64,000 bases of DNA from Alginatibacterium sediminis. GTDB taxonomy: Bacteria > Pseudomonadota > Gammaproteobacteria > Enterobacterales > Celerinatantimonadaceae. The stretch is taken from positions 186,001 through 250,000 of the forward strand of contig NZ_RAQO01000005.1 in NCBI RefSeq assembly GCF_003610775.1, read 5' to 3'. The notes below the pieces were generated by a model. It worked only from the letters and a program-made list of their open reading frames with translations, was not told where the DNA came from and made no database searches. Below are positions 16,707 through 25,677 of this stretch, piece after piece (the stretch's first letter is position 1; every line of letters begins with the position of its first letter). Made by a program: the position numbers and the translations under genes.

Positions 16707-17246
16707 ATGTTGGTACAGACAGTCATTGAGTTTTGGTTTGATGAAATTGATCCGTCGTATTGGTTTAAAAAGGATTTAGAATTTGACGCGCTTATTGCCG
16801 AGCGTTTTTTAGAAATACACCAAAAGGCAGTAGCCGGCGAGTTATTTAATTGGCGAACTAGCATGTTAGGCCGTTTGGCTGAAATAATAGTTTTAGACCA
16901 GTTTTCTAGGAATATATTTCGGGATAAATCGCACGCGTTTAGTTGCGATCCTCTGGCGCTTTGCCTATGTCAACATGCCTTGGAACTTAAGCCCGAATTA
17001 GAGCTTTCCCAAGCTCAAATTGATTTCTTACTCATGCCACTAATGCATAGTGAGTCCATTGCCATACACCAGCAATATTCCAAAATATTCAAGAAATTAG
17101 CGAGTTCGAATGTTCAAGACTTCGAATTAAAGCATCGAGTGATTATTGAGCAGTTTGGTCGTTATCCACATCGAAATTCGATTTTAACTAGACCTAGTAC
17201 TGCAGAAGAGTTAGCCTTTTTGAAACAAGGGAATTCTTCTTTCTAG
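16707..17246 (+). CDS. DUF924 family protein (TPR-like fold)
   Basis: This 179-residue protein has the DUF924 hallmarks EFWFDEIDPSYWFKKDLEFD at the start, RLAEIIVLDQFSRNIFRD in the middle and RYPHRNSILTRPSTAEELAFL at the end. The family is cytoplasmic and alpha-helical. Its biochemical function is unknown, and some members are annotated as TPR-like proteins. The ATG at 16707 follows GGAG by 5 bases. It precedes the LdtD-like gene by 19 bases, which suggests co-transcription but not necessarily shared function. Confidence 0.88.
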   Translation: MLVQTVIEFWFDEIDPSYWFKKDLEFDALIAERFLEIHQKAVAGELFNWRTSMLGRLAEIIVLDQFSRNIFRDKSHAFSCDPLALCLCQHALELKPELELSQAQIDFLLMPLMHSESIAIHQQYSKIFKKLASSNVQDFELKHRVIIEQFGRYPHRNSILTRPSTAEELAFLKQGNSSF

Positions 17247-17265
17247 AGCGAAATAAGGTGTAAGA

Positions 17266-19224
17266 GTGCTGCGTCGTATGAAAGCAAAACATTGTGTTGC
17301 CATTATCGGAATTGTGGCCAGCACATCGAGTATGAGCGCTGTAGAACTAGTAGGTGAAGATGAAAGTAGCGTGACATCAATAGACCTACCGCAGTCGTTT
17401 CAAAGTTTACCTACAAGGGTAGACACACTCGTGTCTGAAGAGACAGTTAGAACAACTCAAATACTTGCACCTGATGATTTTAAGGCCGCTGAAGATAAAG
17501 CACTGAAATACCCCCCGATAACGGAATCGGAAAATAGAGTTGAAGTACCCAATGATTGGCGTTTAAAGCGAAAAGTACGTCAAGCATCGCTTCCACAGTT
17601 AGTACACAATTTTAAACCTTCACGTAGTGATCAAGAGTACACGGCTTTAAAGCTAAATATTGACACTTCAACAGCCAGTGCTGTTGTTGTAAAGCACCAG
17701 CAGCTGCTTTATCCCCAGCTTTTAACCGATAGTTATGCTCGTAATGGGCAGCAATCGTTGTGGAGCGGGTCAGAGCTTGCAAACCAGGCATTGAACGAGT
17801 TGCAATGGCAGTTGTTCGAACTCTCCTTAGCGGGTGCAGATCCGCAGTTCAGCACGTGGCTAGCTCTTAGCCGTTCGAGCACAGATCTTGAACATCTCGA
17901 ACGAATAGCAAGTGATGCAAGCCTTGGCCTTAGCCATTATTACCAGCAGTTGCAGGCTGCCCCTTATGCAAGTCAAATGAGCTTGCAAGCGCTAAGAGAT
18001 GTTCGCTTTGACGCACCTTCAATTGGACTATCTCTGCCTGAGACTAGTGCAGCCATGCTCAGCCAGTTGCATGAACAAGCCATTTTATCCAATCAAGTAA
18101 CGCAGCGTTTTCGTAGCGAAATCAGCCGGCTAATTGAAGATCATGTTGCCGAATCATGGCCTAGAATTGATACTAAGCCAATGCTAAAGCCTGGCGCTGA
18201 TGACTCTCGAATAGTACTAATTCGAGAGCAGCTCGCTCGCTTGGGCTTCGAGGCCAGCGATGTACAAATGGGCAGCTATTATGATAAAGAGCTGTCACTA
18301 CAAGTGCGACAGTTTCAACGAGAGCATGGACTTAAAGAAGACGGGGTGATTGGCCCGCAAACCATACGTTGGTTGAATCGTAGTCCTCTATACCGAGCGC
18401 GAATAGTGGCAAGAAATCAATTGAGGATGCAATTGTTTGGAACCATTGACCCGCTAGTAGATCAAGCCTTGCTGGTGAATTTACCAGGCTATGAACTGGA
18501 GTATGTGAGCCCGGTACAAGATGATTTTCGTTCAAGAGTAATAGTAGGTCGTGAATCACGACAAACGCCCTTACTTAAAGGACAGATCAGTAGCATAGTC
18601 CTCAATCCTCCTTGGCACGTGCCATCAACATTGGTTGAAAAGGACCTGTTGCCAAAAGTCAGACATAATCCTAACTATATTGTGGACAAACACTATGAGC
18701 TACTCTCTTACGATGGCAAAAAAGTAGCCCCGCAGTCAGTTGATATAGAAGCGCTCAAAGAGCGAGGTGAGTTTCCATATCGCATGCGTCAACGACCAGG
18801 TCCATGGAATGCACTGGGTGCTTTTAAGTTCCATTTTGATAATAATCAAGCAATTTTCTTGCACGACACGTCATCCCCAAGGCTATTTAATAAGGACCAA
18901 CGCAATCTTAGTTCAGGCTGCATTCGAGTTGAGCAAGCCGACCTTTTAGCCGGCTTATTATTAGAGCAACGGGGTATTCGAGCCAAGCGTAAAGATGAGT
19001 ATTTAATGAGCGGCGATACTAAGTGGCTCAGCTTAAAACAAACAACACCGGTATATTTTTTATATTTGACAGCTTGGATTGATGAGCAGTCGAATATTAC
19101 GTATCGCGATGATATTTACTTATATGACAACGACTTGAGCTATTCTTCTGAGCTCAGTCAGTTGATTATAGGCTTTCAAAGTGCCAGTGTAACGAGCGAT
19201 AAAGTAAATAAAGTTGATTTTTAA
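17266..19224 (+). CDS. ldtD: L,D-transpeptidase, LdtD/YcbB type
   Basis: LdtD-type enzymes make 3-3 cross-links in peptidoglycan and rescue the wall under stress. The 652-residue protein has an N-terminal signal segment (CVAIIGIVASTSSMSA), a scaffold domain, a peptidoglycan-binding domain (IREQLARLGFEASD to REHGLKEDGVIGPQTIRWLN, about 315-370) and a YkuD catalytic domain with His533 in FLHDTSSP and Cys552 in SSGCIRVE. Length and domain order match E. coli LdtD. The start is GTG at 17266 with AAGG upstream; ATG 17278 lacks a ribosome site. The next gene is MepK-like, as in E. coli ycbB-ycbK. Confidence 0.92.
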   Translation: MLRRMKAKHCVAIIGIVASTSSMSAVELVGEDESSVTSIDLPQSFQSLPTRVDTLVSEETVRTTQILAPDDFKAAEDKALKYPPITESENRVEVPNDWRLKRKVRQASLPQLVHNFKPSRSDQEYTALKLNIDTSTASAVVVKHQQLLYPQLLTDSYARNGQQSLWSGSELANQALNELQWQLFELSLAGADPQFSTWLALSRSSTDLEHLERIASDASLGLSHYYQQLQAAPYASQMSLQALRDVRFDAPSIGLSLPETSAAMLSQLHEQAILSNQVTQRFRSEISRLIEDHVAESWPRIDTKPMLKPGADDSRIVLIREQLARLGFEASDVQMGSYYDKELSLQVRQFQREHGLKEDGVIGPQTIRWLNRSPLYRARIVARNQLRMQLFGTIDPLVDQALLVNLPGYELEYVSPVQDDFRSRVIVGRESRQTPLLKGQISSIVLNPPWHVPSTLVEKDLLPKVRHNPNYIVDKHYELLSYDGKKVAPQSVDIEALKERGEFPYRMRQRPGPWNALGAFKFHFDNNQAIFLHDTSSPRLFNKDQRNLSSGCIRVEQADLLAGLLLEQRGIRAKRKDEYLMSGDTKWLSLKQTTPVYFLYLTAWIDEQSNITYRDDIYLYDNDLSYSSELSQLIIGFQSASVTSDKVNKVDF

Positions 19225-19277
19225 GGCTAAACTGTTTAGCTTTTACTCATCTTTTTGTAGCTAGTATTAGAGTTATT

Positions 19278-19832
19278 TTGCAAAGTCGACGTCGTTTTTT
19301 ACTCGGTTTAGGTGCTGGGAGCCTGTTAACACTAGCAGCCCCTCTCAGGGCCCAAACTAAATTGTTAGTGCCTTCTTCTGCTTATTCAAATCGCCTTGCG
19401 ATCAAAAATCTGAATACCGGTGAAAGTTTCTTCCAAGACATTGGTAGCAAAGATAGCTTTGACGGTAATGCTTTAGCCAAACTTGATTATATCCTTCGAG
19501 ATTATCGTCGCGGTGAGAAAACAAGCATGGATCCTGCTTTGTATGTTCAGATGCTTGAAATTCAGCACCAACTGGGTGACGAAGTTGAATTTACTGTGAT
19601 TTCTGCTTATCGCAGCCCAGCAACTAATGCAAACATGCGTAAGAAAAATGCTGGCGTAGCTAAAAAAAGTTATCACATGAAAGGGCAAGCAATGGATATT
19701 AGCGTCGCTGGTGTTAGTACCAAAGCGCTACGCTCAGCGACACTTCAAGTGAGCCAAGGTGGTGTCGGTTATTATCCACGTAGTGGGTTTATTCACATCG
19801 ACACCGGACCCAAACGATCTTGGAATGGATGA
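19278..19832 (+). CDS. mepK: Murein endopeptidase MepK/YcbK (DUF882), Tat-exported
   Basis: MepK-type enzymes cleave peptidoglycan cross-links, preferring the 3-3 type made by LdtD. The 184-residue protein starts with a twin-arginine signal, SRRRFLLGLGAGSLLTLA, cleaved near PLRAQ. Zinc-site residues of the M15-like fold are visible as His133 and Asp140 in SYHMKGQAMDIS and His173 in FIHIDTGPKR. The start is TTG at 19278, because no ATG or GTG lies upstream of the twin arginines in frame. Its position directly after an LdtD-like gene matches the maker-cutter pairing in E. coli. Confidence 0.92.
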   Translation: MQSRRRFLLGLGAGSLLTLAAPLRAQTKLLVPSSAYSNRLAIKNLNTGESFFQDIGSKDSFDGNALAKLDYILRDYRRGEKTSMDPALYVQMLEIQHQLGDEVEFTVISAYRSPATNANMRKKNAGVAKKSYHMKGQAMDISVAGVSTKALRSATLQVSQGGVGYYPRSGFIHIDTGPKRSWNG

Positions 19833-19848
19833 ACCGGTAACCGATACC

Positions 19849-19880
19849 AAAAAGAGCAAGCCAAATGGCTTGCTCTTTTT
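19849..19880. terminator. Bidirectional terminator between mepK and the TPR gene
   Basis: AAAAAGAGCAAGCCA pairs with TGGCTTGCTCTTTTT around a 2-base gap. The A-run and T-run on either side serve both convergent genes. Confidence 0.9.
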
Positions 19881-19895
19881 GATCTGTCTCTAGGC

Positions 19896-22703
19896 TTAGT
19901 TTTTCACCGGCTGAGCGTTTAGTTGCCCTAGTAGTTCATTGACTTGACTAGCAATCTGGCTGTCTGGGGTCTCACGAATAATAGCTTCTAATTCCCGCTT
20001 TGCTTCAGTAAAGCGTTCTAATTTGAAAAGCGTATAGGCTAAGTGATAGCGGATTTCGTGGTTGCCTGAATCTAAGGCAAAGGCATTTCGTAGATGTGGT
20101 AGAGCCTGTGAATATTGTTGATTTTGCGTAAGTAGCCACCCTAAGGTGTCTACATTCGCTGCAGACTTAGCATTGATTTGAACCGCCTTCAACGCGGTTT
20201 CAATTGCTTTGTTCAGATCGTTTAAAGCGTATAAATTGGCTAAGTTGTTGAGAATAGACGCGTCATTTTTTAGATTCGGCCATTTTTGCAATAGATATTC
20301 ATAAGCCTCTAGCGACTGTTCTAGCTTGTTTTGCTGAAGATACATATCAGCTAAAAGACGAGTTTTCCAAGGAAGGTTTTGATTATCAACGAGAAGGCTT
20401 TCGAGTAAACCCCAGGCACCTTCGTTACCTTGTTGGCCGAGCTGATAAATTCGCAAATACGCATCTGGCTCATCAGCTTCAATGATAACGGCATCTTTCC
20501 AAAAAGCCATTGCAGCTTCGTTATCATCTCCGCTTAAAGCCATATCGCCTTGGAGTAGCTTGAGCTGTGTATTATTAGGGTAGTTGACTAGCAGTTGGTC
20601 CATTTGCTCGGACAATTCGCTTTCGCGGCCTATCTCAAACAATAACCGCGCTCGCAAAATGGCTAGTTCGCTTTGCTGAGGTTGTAACTCTAGAGCGCGA
20701 TTCATACTTGATAAGGCCATTTCAGGAAAACCGGCCTGAATTTGTAAACGCGCAATATCTGCTAGGGCCAGAGCATCATCATTGTTCAAGCTTGAGAGTA
20801 ATTCTAGTGCAGATACAGCGTCTTCGGACTGTTCGAGTTGGAGCAATACTTGAACATACTGTTGCAGATACTCATTTTGATGGATGTAGCGTTGATTTAG
20901 TACCTTTATGCTTTCTAAGGCCTCTGGCCAAGCTTGTTGCTGGACAAATAAACGAAACTGCAGTTCTCGACCTCGGCGGTGTTCGTAATTGTGGGTAAAC
21001 AACCTATCTAACCAATCAAAAGCCTTGAGCCTTTGGCCGGATTCAGCATTGTTTCTGGCCATCAGATACAAGGCATTTTCGTTTTCGGGTTCTTGTAATA
21101 ATAATAATTCGAGCTCGGTGACTGCTTTATCCCAAAGTTCTTCACTTTGAAGCAAAATGACATAGTTGAAACGAGCGGAGAAATTATCTGGGTTAATTTC
21201 AAAAATTGCCTTATAGAAGCCCTCTGCAAGTTCAAATTGTTGCATCTTAGTGGCTAGAGCCGCTTTTAATAGATATAAATCTTGATTTGGACTTTCTTTA
21301 GACTCGATATAAGAAATACTAGCAGCTGCGTTGGTATACGAATTCAACTGAATTTCTAAGTTAGCTTTGAGGTGCCAATATTCGCGTAACACTAATGTAT
21401 TTGGGTTTTGGACTGATTCTAGTCGCTCTAAGGCTGCAATGGGCTCAGATTTGGCACGCAACATTTGTGCTTGAAGAATTGGGGTATGTTCATGGTCCGG
21501 ATAAAGCTTCACAAAGTCATTTAATATTGGGTCGGCACTTCTAACCCGTTCAATTCTTAGGTAGCTGTCGAAAAGTTGCCTAAGTAACTGTGGATCTTGA
21601 ATTGTGGTTTCGTAATTAAAGGTAAGTAATTCAGGTACTTTCCCTGGGAATCCTTGACGTACATAAACGTCGCTCAATAGCTTTAATGCGGCGGGATTTT
21701 TACCATTTCGCTTTATGTATTGTTGTAGATAGTTCTGCGCTTGTTCATTTTGTCCTTGAGCAAAGGCAGCTGCACCTTGAATAAACAATAGGCTGTCAGC
21801 ATCATAGCTACCGTCACTCTCAGTTTTTAGGTCGATTAACAATTGTTCGAGCTGTGCATTTCCTGCAACAGACTCTCCGGTGGCTATGTTCAGGTAACCT
21901 TGTAGCAATAAGGCAGTAGGATCTTGTCCAGTTTGCTCAGTGATACGCAATAGATAATCTTTTGCTTGCTCCATTTTTCCAAGCTCAAGACTTTCTATAG
22001 CAATGCCACGCAAGATTAATGGATCCTGCGGGTCTATTTTTAAACCTTGCTCAAAGTAGTCATAGGCGCTTTGATGTTGTTTTTGCACTTGCGCAATTAA
22101 GCCAAGTAAGTATAAGGTTTTCTCGTTTTTTGGGCTAAGCACAAGCGACTGATTTGCGAGGTCTAAAGCACGGTCAATTTGACGATTTCCTAAGTAGAGC
22201 TCAGCTAAACTATTGAGTGCCCGAGGATCTGTAGGGTACATTTGTAAAGCTTTATTAAGCTCAGTTTCTGCAGCAACTCTATCTCCATCAATGTTCTTTA
22301 TTTGTGCCCTAAACAATATCCATTCAAATTTGGAATAATCCTTTAATCTAGAAGCGTATTCTTCATATACGTAAAACTTGGAAGGCTGAGCTTCAATAAC
22401 TAAAACGCTACCAAGCAAAGGCAAGACTAGATTTGGATCTGCACCTAATAGCAAGGCCTCTGTTAGTTGGTCTTCTGCGGCAGCGAAGTTAGCCGCATCA
22501 AAATAGACTTGAGCCAGTAATAATTTGACAGGAATATTGCCGTCTTGTTCTTGTAGTGCATTTTTAAGAAGTACAAAGGCTTCGTTTTCGTCACCATTGT
22601 TATAGGCAATTAGGGCTTTTTCGTAGTCTGGGAGGTTTGTTTCAGCAATACTAGAAAAACAGAACAAAAGAGGGACAAGGTATAAGAATACTTTGGGAAA
22701 CAT
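19896..22703 (-). CDS. prsT: TPR-repeat protein of PEP-CTERM systems, PrsT-like
   Basis: This is a 935-residue protein with a signal peptide (MFPKVFLYLVPLLFCFSSIAET) and about 20 tetratricopeptide-type repeats along its length. The first is IAYNNGDENEAFVLLKNALQ and the last YHLAYTLFKLERFTEAKRELEAI. Length, repeat layout and the early AEDQLTEALLLGADPNLVLPLLG stretch match the PrsT family that accompanies exosortase/PEP-CTERM loci. PrsT proteins are often lipoproteins, but this signal peptide has no lipobox cysteine. The neighbour upstream is a PEP-CTERM protein, which supports the assignment. No exosortase gene is in the window. The role in export or polysaccharide assembly is not established. 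Confidence 0.75.
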   Translation of the reverse strand: MFPKVFLYLVPLLFCFSSIAETNLPDYEKALIAYNNGDENEAFVLLKNALQEQDGNIPVKLLLAQVYFDAANFAAAEDQLTEALLLGADPNLVLPLLGSVLVIEAQPSKFYVYEEYASRLKDYSKFEWILFRAQIKNIDGDRVAAETELNKALQMYPTDPRALNSLAELYLGNRQIDRALDLANQSLVLSPKNEKTLYLLGLIAQVQKQHQSAYDYFEQGLKIDPQDPLILRGIAIESLELGKMEQAKDYLLRITEQTGQDPTALLLQGYLNIATGESVAGNAQLEQLLIDLKTESDGSYDADSLLFIQGAAAFAQGQNEQAQNYLQQYIKRNGKNPAALKLLSDVYVRQGFPGKVPELLTFNYETTIQDPQLLRQLFDSYLRIERVRSADPILNDFVKLYPDHEHTPILQAQMLRAKSEPIAALERLESVQNPNTLVLREYWHLKANLEIQLNSYTNAAASISYIESKESPNQDLYLLKAALATKMQQFELAEGFYKAIFEINPDNFSARFNYVILLQSEELWDKAVTELELLLLQEPENENALYLMARNNAESGQRLKAFDWLDRLFTHNYEHRRGRELQFRLFVQQQAWPEALESIKVLNQRYIHQNEYLQQYVQVLLQLEQSEDAVSALELLSSLNNDDALALADIARLQIQAGFPEMALSSMNRALELQPQQSELAILRARLLFEIGRESELSEQMDQLLVNYPNNTQLKLLQGDMALSGDDNEAAMAFWKDAVIIEADEPDAYLRIYQLGQQGNEGAWGLLESLLVDNQNLPWKTRLLADMYLQQNKLEQSLEAYEYLLQKWPNLKNDASILNNLANLYALNDLNKAIETALKAVQINAKSAANVDTLGWLLTQNQQYSQALPHLRNAFALDSGNHEIRYHLAYTLFKLERFTEAKRELEAIIRETPDSQIASQVNELLGQLNAQPVKN

Positions 22704-22769
22704 TGATTACATCCATGCAAAACAAAAGTGTAGCGGCGCCACCATATTAGTTATTAGCATATACAACAA

Positions 22770-22797
22770 GGCCATTGAATGGAATCATTCAATGGCC
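22770..22797 (-). terminator. Hairpin terminator after the PEP-CTERM gene
   Basis: GGCCATTGAATG pairs perfectly with CATTCAATGGCC around a GAAT loop. Read on the minus strand it is followed by CTTGTTGT, a weak U-tract. It probably reduces read-through from the PEP-CTERM gene into the TPR gene. Confidence 0.6.
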
Positions 22798-22817
22798 TCA
22801 TCCAGGGATTGTAAAAT

Positions 22818-23561
22818 TTATGAACGTTTTTTATAAGAGCTGCGTGCTAAGCCCAAAAATGCTAACGCCATTAACAATATACTGCTTGGTTCAGGAACTG
22901 AAGTGGTGCCGCCAAACTGCGAACGTTCGGTTTGAATACCAGCCAACTTCATAGCATCGTTGCCGCCACGCAAATTGTCACCTCTTCCAAATATAGAGTT
23001 ATAAGCACCAACCAACCAGTATTTTGAAGCGGTATTACTATTTATACTTTGGTATCCGCCGCTTACTGCTGCTTGTAAGTTATCTTGAGGTATCCAATCG
23101 CTACCTAAGGTTCCCCAAGTTAGGCCTTCAATACCAGTAAATGAGGTACCGCCAAAGGCGAGAATGCTCATATCTGTATCTGTTCCCCAGGCTAAATCTA
23201 AACCAGTAAGCGTTACTGCGGTATTAAAGCTAAGCAGTAACATATCAGTGTCACCGTTTCGGTTATCAAATGCATGGCCAGGATTGTCTGTTCGATTTTC
23301 GTCTTGGTTGACAAGCCCTAAGCCGCCGTTACCCCAAAGATACAAATCGCCCTGTTCTAGATACTTGTCGCGGCCTCCAGTGGTATCTGCATAACCTTTA
23401 CCATTAAGGGTAATTGCACCGCTAGTCATATTAAGCTCGGGACCGACTAAATTGTTTCTATCCTTAGTCAGGGTAGAAAAATCCCAGGTATCTGTTATCG
23501 CAAACGCATTTCCGATTCCAACAGTGAACAGGATCGAAGCTGACAAAATCCGTTTTAACAT
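22818..23561 (-). CDS. PEP-CTERM sorted surface protein
   Basis: This is a 247-residue exported protein. It has an N-terminal signal peptide (MLKRILSASILFTVGIGNAFA), a beta-rich Gly/Asn/Asp-rich mature part with DMLLLSFNTAVTLTGLDLAW, and a C-terminal sorting tail: the motif VPEPSS, the hydrophobic helix ILLMALAFLGLA, and a basic end SSYKKRS. Such tails are recognised by exosortase. The middle of the protein resembles exosortase-dependent proteins of the XDP1 kind, but I am not sure of the subfamily. The ATG at 23561 follows GAGGAA; the longer upstream frame overlaps the predicted sigma-54 promoter. Function is unknown; members are found at the cell surface or in biofilm matrix. Confidence 0.85.
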   Translation of the reverse strand: MLKRILSASILFTVGIGNAFAITDTWDFSTLTKDRNNLVGPELNMTSGAITLNGKGYADTTGGRDKYLEQGDLYLWGNGGLGLVNQDENRTDNPGHAFDNRNGDTDMLLLSFNTAVTLTGLDLAWGTDTDMSILAFGGTSFTGIEGLTWGTLGSDWIPQDNLQAAVSGGYQSINSNTASKYWLVGAYNSIFGRGDNLRGGNDAMKLAGIQTERSQFGGTTSVPEPSSILLMALAFLGLARSSYKKRS

Positions 23562-23618
23562 CGAAGTTTCCTCAAAAAATGTTGTTGGTCTAATTCCAAC
23601 TTGTATTGCCCTATACAA

Positions 23619-23634
23619 AGCAATTATTGTTCCA
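23619..23634 (-). promoter_or_regulatory. Sigma-54-type promoter of the PEP-CTERM gene
   Basis: On the minus strand the site reads TGGAACAATAATTGCT. It keeps the invariant GG and GC separated by exactly 10 bases and matches TGGCACG-N4-TTGCW at all but two positions. The predicted transcript start is near 23608, about 47 bases before the ATG. PEP-CTERM genes are known to be controlled by RpoN with PrsK/PrsR in some bacteria. Confidence 0.65.
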
Positions 23635-23733
23635 CTAATAATATTTACTTGTTAAACAGTCACTTAAGAATATACATATGTGCAGTGATTAAGTGGTTGT
23701 AAAAAAATCCGACACCTTGTCACTATAGGCAAG

Positions 23734-24651
23734 TTACTCATCTATCGGATAAGGTAGCGACGACAATCGAAAACGACTTTCACTGTCTGCGTGGTAGCGA
23801 AAAACTTCGTCATCTTGGCTATCTTTTGGTAATACCACCAAGGCCTCCCAGTGTGAACTATCCAATCCCACCGCTTGGATAATGGTGCCTTTGTTGCGCC
23901 AATTGTCACCGAGCTGTAATTCAATAGACTCGCCGCTGATCAAGGGCTGATCACTATGCCCACTTAGTCGAAATAAAGCACGCTTATTGGCGCCCCGATA
24001 TTTTGCTCTAGCGATGGTCTCTTGACCAGCATAGCAGCCTTTACTGAAACTAATCGCATCAAGGGCCTGCAAATTTAGAGCTTGAGGGATGAATGCAAGT
24101 TGAGTAGCGGGACTAATATGCGGTAGGCCTGAGGCAATATCACATTGTTGCCATGCTTTAATATCTAGTGTTCCACTCGATATAAAATCTGATTTTTCGA
24201 TCACTAGAAATCGCGTGCGCGGGCCGTTAATTCGAAAAATAGAAGCTTCGTCGGCGCATCCGCCGTGTTGCGAAATAGCGGCGCCGTAGTGTTGCTCAAC
24301 AAAAGCTTCTGCATCGTTACCGGCAATGGCAAGAATTGGTTGTTCAAGTTCACTGATCTCAAGTTTTGAGAATACCGCATATTTTTTTAGTGCTGCAATT
24401 TGCGCTGCTGCTATTGCGTGCTCTTGGACATAACTGAAATGTTGCTGATCAATACGGATAAGGCGCAAAATTGAAATGACTTTACCCTTAGGGTCACAAT
24501 GAGCGGCTAAGCTTGATTCGCCGTCGGCTAAAGCTTGCACATCGCAAGTCAATTGCCCCTGCAAGTACTTCTCCGCATCGGGGCCATGCACATGTACGGC
24601 CTTTACGCTGGGTAGAATGCCAATGTTTAATTGAGAGTTGTCACAAGTCAT
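23734..24651 (-). CDS. ygfZ: tRNA-modifying protein YgfZ (folate-binding)
   Basis: YgfZ is a folate-dependent protein of the GcvT fold that supports certain iron-sulfur enzymes, including the tRNA thiomethylase MiaB. The 305-residue protein has the diagnostic KGCYAGQE motif (about residue 228) with its essential cysteine, followed by TIARAKYRG. The N-terminal GPDAEKYLQGQLTCDV and HCDPKGKVISILRL stretches are also typical. The ATG at 24651 follows GGAT. It is divergent from sdhE, the same neighbourhood as in enteric bacteria. Confidence 0.95.
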   Translation of the reverse strand: MTCDNSQLNIGILPSVKAVHVHGPDAEKYLQGQLTCDVQALADGESSLAAHCDPKGKVISILRLIRIDQQHFSYVQEHAIAAAQIAALKKYAVFSKLEISELEQPILAIAGNDAEAFVEQHYGAAISQHGGCADEASIFRINGPRTRFLVIEKSDFISSGTLDIKAWQQCDIASGLPHISPATQLAFIPQALNLQALDAISFSKGCYAGQETIARAKYRGANKRALFRLSGHSDQPLISGESIELQLGDNWRNKGTIIQAVGLDSSHWEALVVLPKDSQDDEVFRYHADSESRFRLSSLPYPIDE

Positions 24652-24849
24652 AGTTGATCCGTCGATAAAGTCGATTGCTGGTAGAACATTCGTTAATAGC
24701 TATAGATTAACATCTCTTACAGTTTGAGTATTAGTGATTTGCTGATCAAGGCTTATGCTGTTGCAGTCTGTGACTTGCATCCCTTGGTAAACGAGGGGTG
24801 AAGTGCTATTGTTTTGTTATTATTCTTTGTCTTAGTAACTGTATTGTCA

Positions 24850-25113
24850 ATGACTGAAAATTTGAGTTCTCGAGAAAACAAATCGCGTTTAAAGTGGGCT
24901 TGCCGTCGCGGCATGCTAGAGCTAGATGTACTGTTTATGCCCTTTGTCGACGAAGCCTACGACGAGCTAAGTAATGCCGATAAAATGACCTTTAAACGCT
25001 TACTCGCCTGCGATGATCCAGATTTATTCTCTTGGTTTATGGGCCATAAAGAATGTGAAGATCCCTTACTCGCAAGCATGGTTCAAACCATTCTTATGCG
25101 CGTCAAAGTATAG
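24850..25113 (+). CDS. sdhE: FAD assembly factor SdhE
   Basis: SdhE promotes covalent attachment of FAD to succinate dehydrogenase (SdhA) and fumarate reductase. The 87-residue protein has the required RGxxE motif as RRGMLELD (Arg20, Gly21, Glu24), then MPFVDEAYDEL and LLACDDPDLFSWFMGH, all typical. The reading frame extends 36 bases upstream in hydrophobic sequence, but family members start just before this point, so ATG 24850 is preferred. No clear Shine-Dalgarno element precedes it. ygfX follows at once. Confidence 0.93.
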   Translation: MTENLSSRENKSRLKWACRRGMLELDVLFMPFVDEAYDELSNADKMTFKRLLACDDPDLFSWFMGHKECEDPLLASMVQTILMRVKV

Positions 25114-25114
25114 T

Positions 25115-25489
25115 TTGAATTGTACCACATCGCGTAATTACCAGTTTTACGCGCTTTTAAGTTGTACCTTGATTGTTTTTTTAGCTTGGTTTTCTTCAGC
25201 GTCATTGATGGTAATGCTGCCAATTGTTGCTGTATTAGCTACGGTGCTAATGCATAGTTTCAGTTATAGACCTATGCTCGCAGTTGATATGACTGAACAA
25301 CTTTCTAATGGAAACTGCCCGCAAAATTGCCATAGCGTGCGTGTCGCGAATGGATTTATTGTGTTCGTCTTAAAATCCCAACCTTGGCGGCGCATACAAT
25401 TTGTTTTCTCTGATAGCTTGCCGCCGAAACATTTCCGACGTTTATGCGCTGGAACTTATTTGATGCAAAGTAAAACACTATCAGACTAA
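25115..25489 (+). CDS. ygfX: YgfX family membrane protein
   Basis: YgfX (CptA) is a small inner-membrane protein encoded next to sdhE. It has been proposed as a toxin-like partner affecting cytoskeletal proteins, though this is debated. The protein has two adjacent membrane helices (YALLSCTLIVFLAWFSSA and LMVMLPIVAVLATVLMHS) and a short cytoplasmic tail with WRRIQFVFSDSLPPKHFRRLC. The start is uncertain. I take a TTG at 25115, one base after the sdhE stop, which gives 124 residues. The open frame reaches back to 25013 inside sdhE. Confidence 0.75.
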   Translation: MNCTTSRNYQFYALLSCTLIVFLAWFSSASLMVMLPIVAVLATVLMHSFSYRPMLAVDMTEQLSNGNCPQNCHSVRVANGFIVFVLKSQPWRRIQFVFSDSLPPKHFRRLCAGTYLMQSKTLSD

Positions 25490-25677
25490 CTGTTATTGAT
25501 AGTGGGCTGCGTTGTGTAATAGGCGGTGATAGAAGTCGGTTTAATCGACAGTTGAGTTTATTACAAATCATATCTGGCAAATATAAAGGCTACTTGCAAT
25601 TGTATTGCTTATGATTGACCCAGAAAATGCGATCAAACAACGCGCCTTTTATTTTGCCGCGCTGTTTGATGATTACT

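Noticed and set aside
25476-25504. Inverted repeat CACTATCA/TGATAGTG at the end of ygfX as a terminator
   Set aside because: The stem is 8 bp with a 13-base loop and no U-tract follows. It may be chance.
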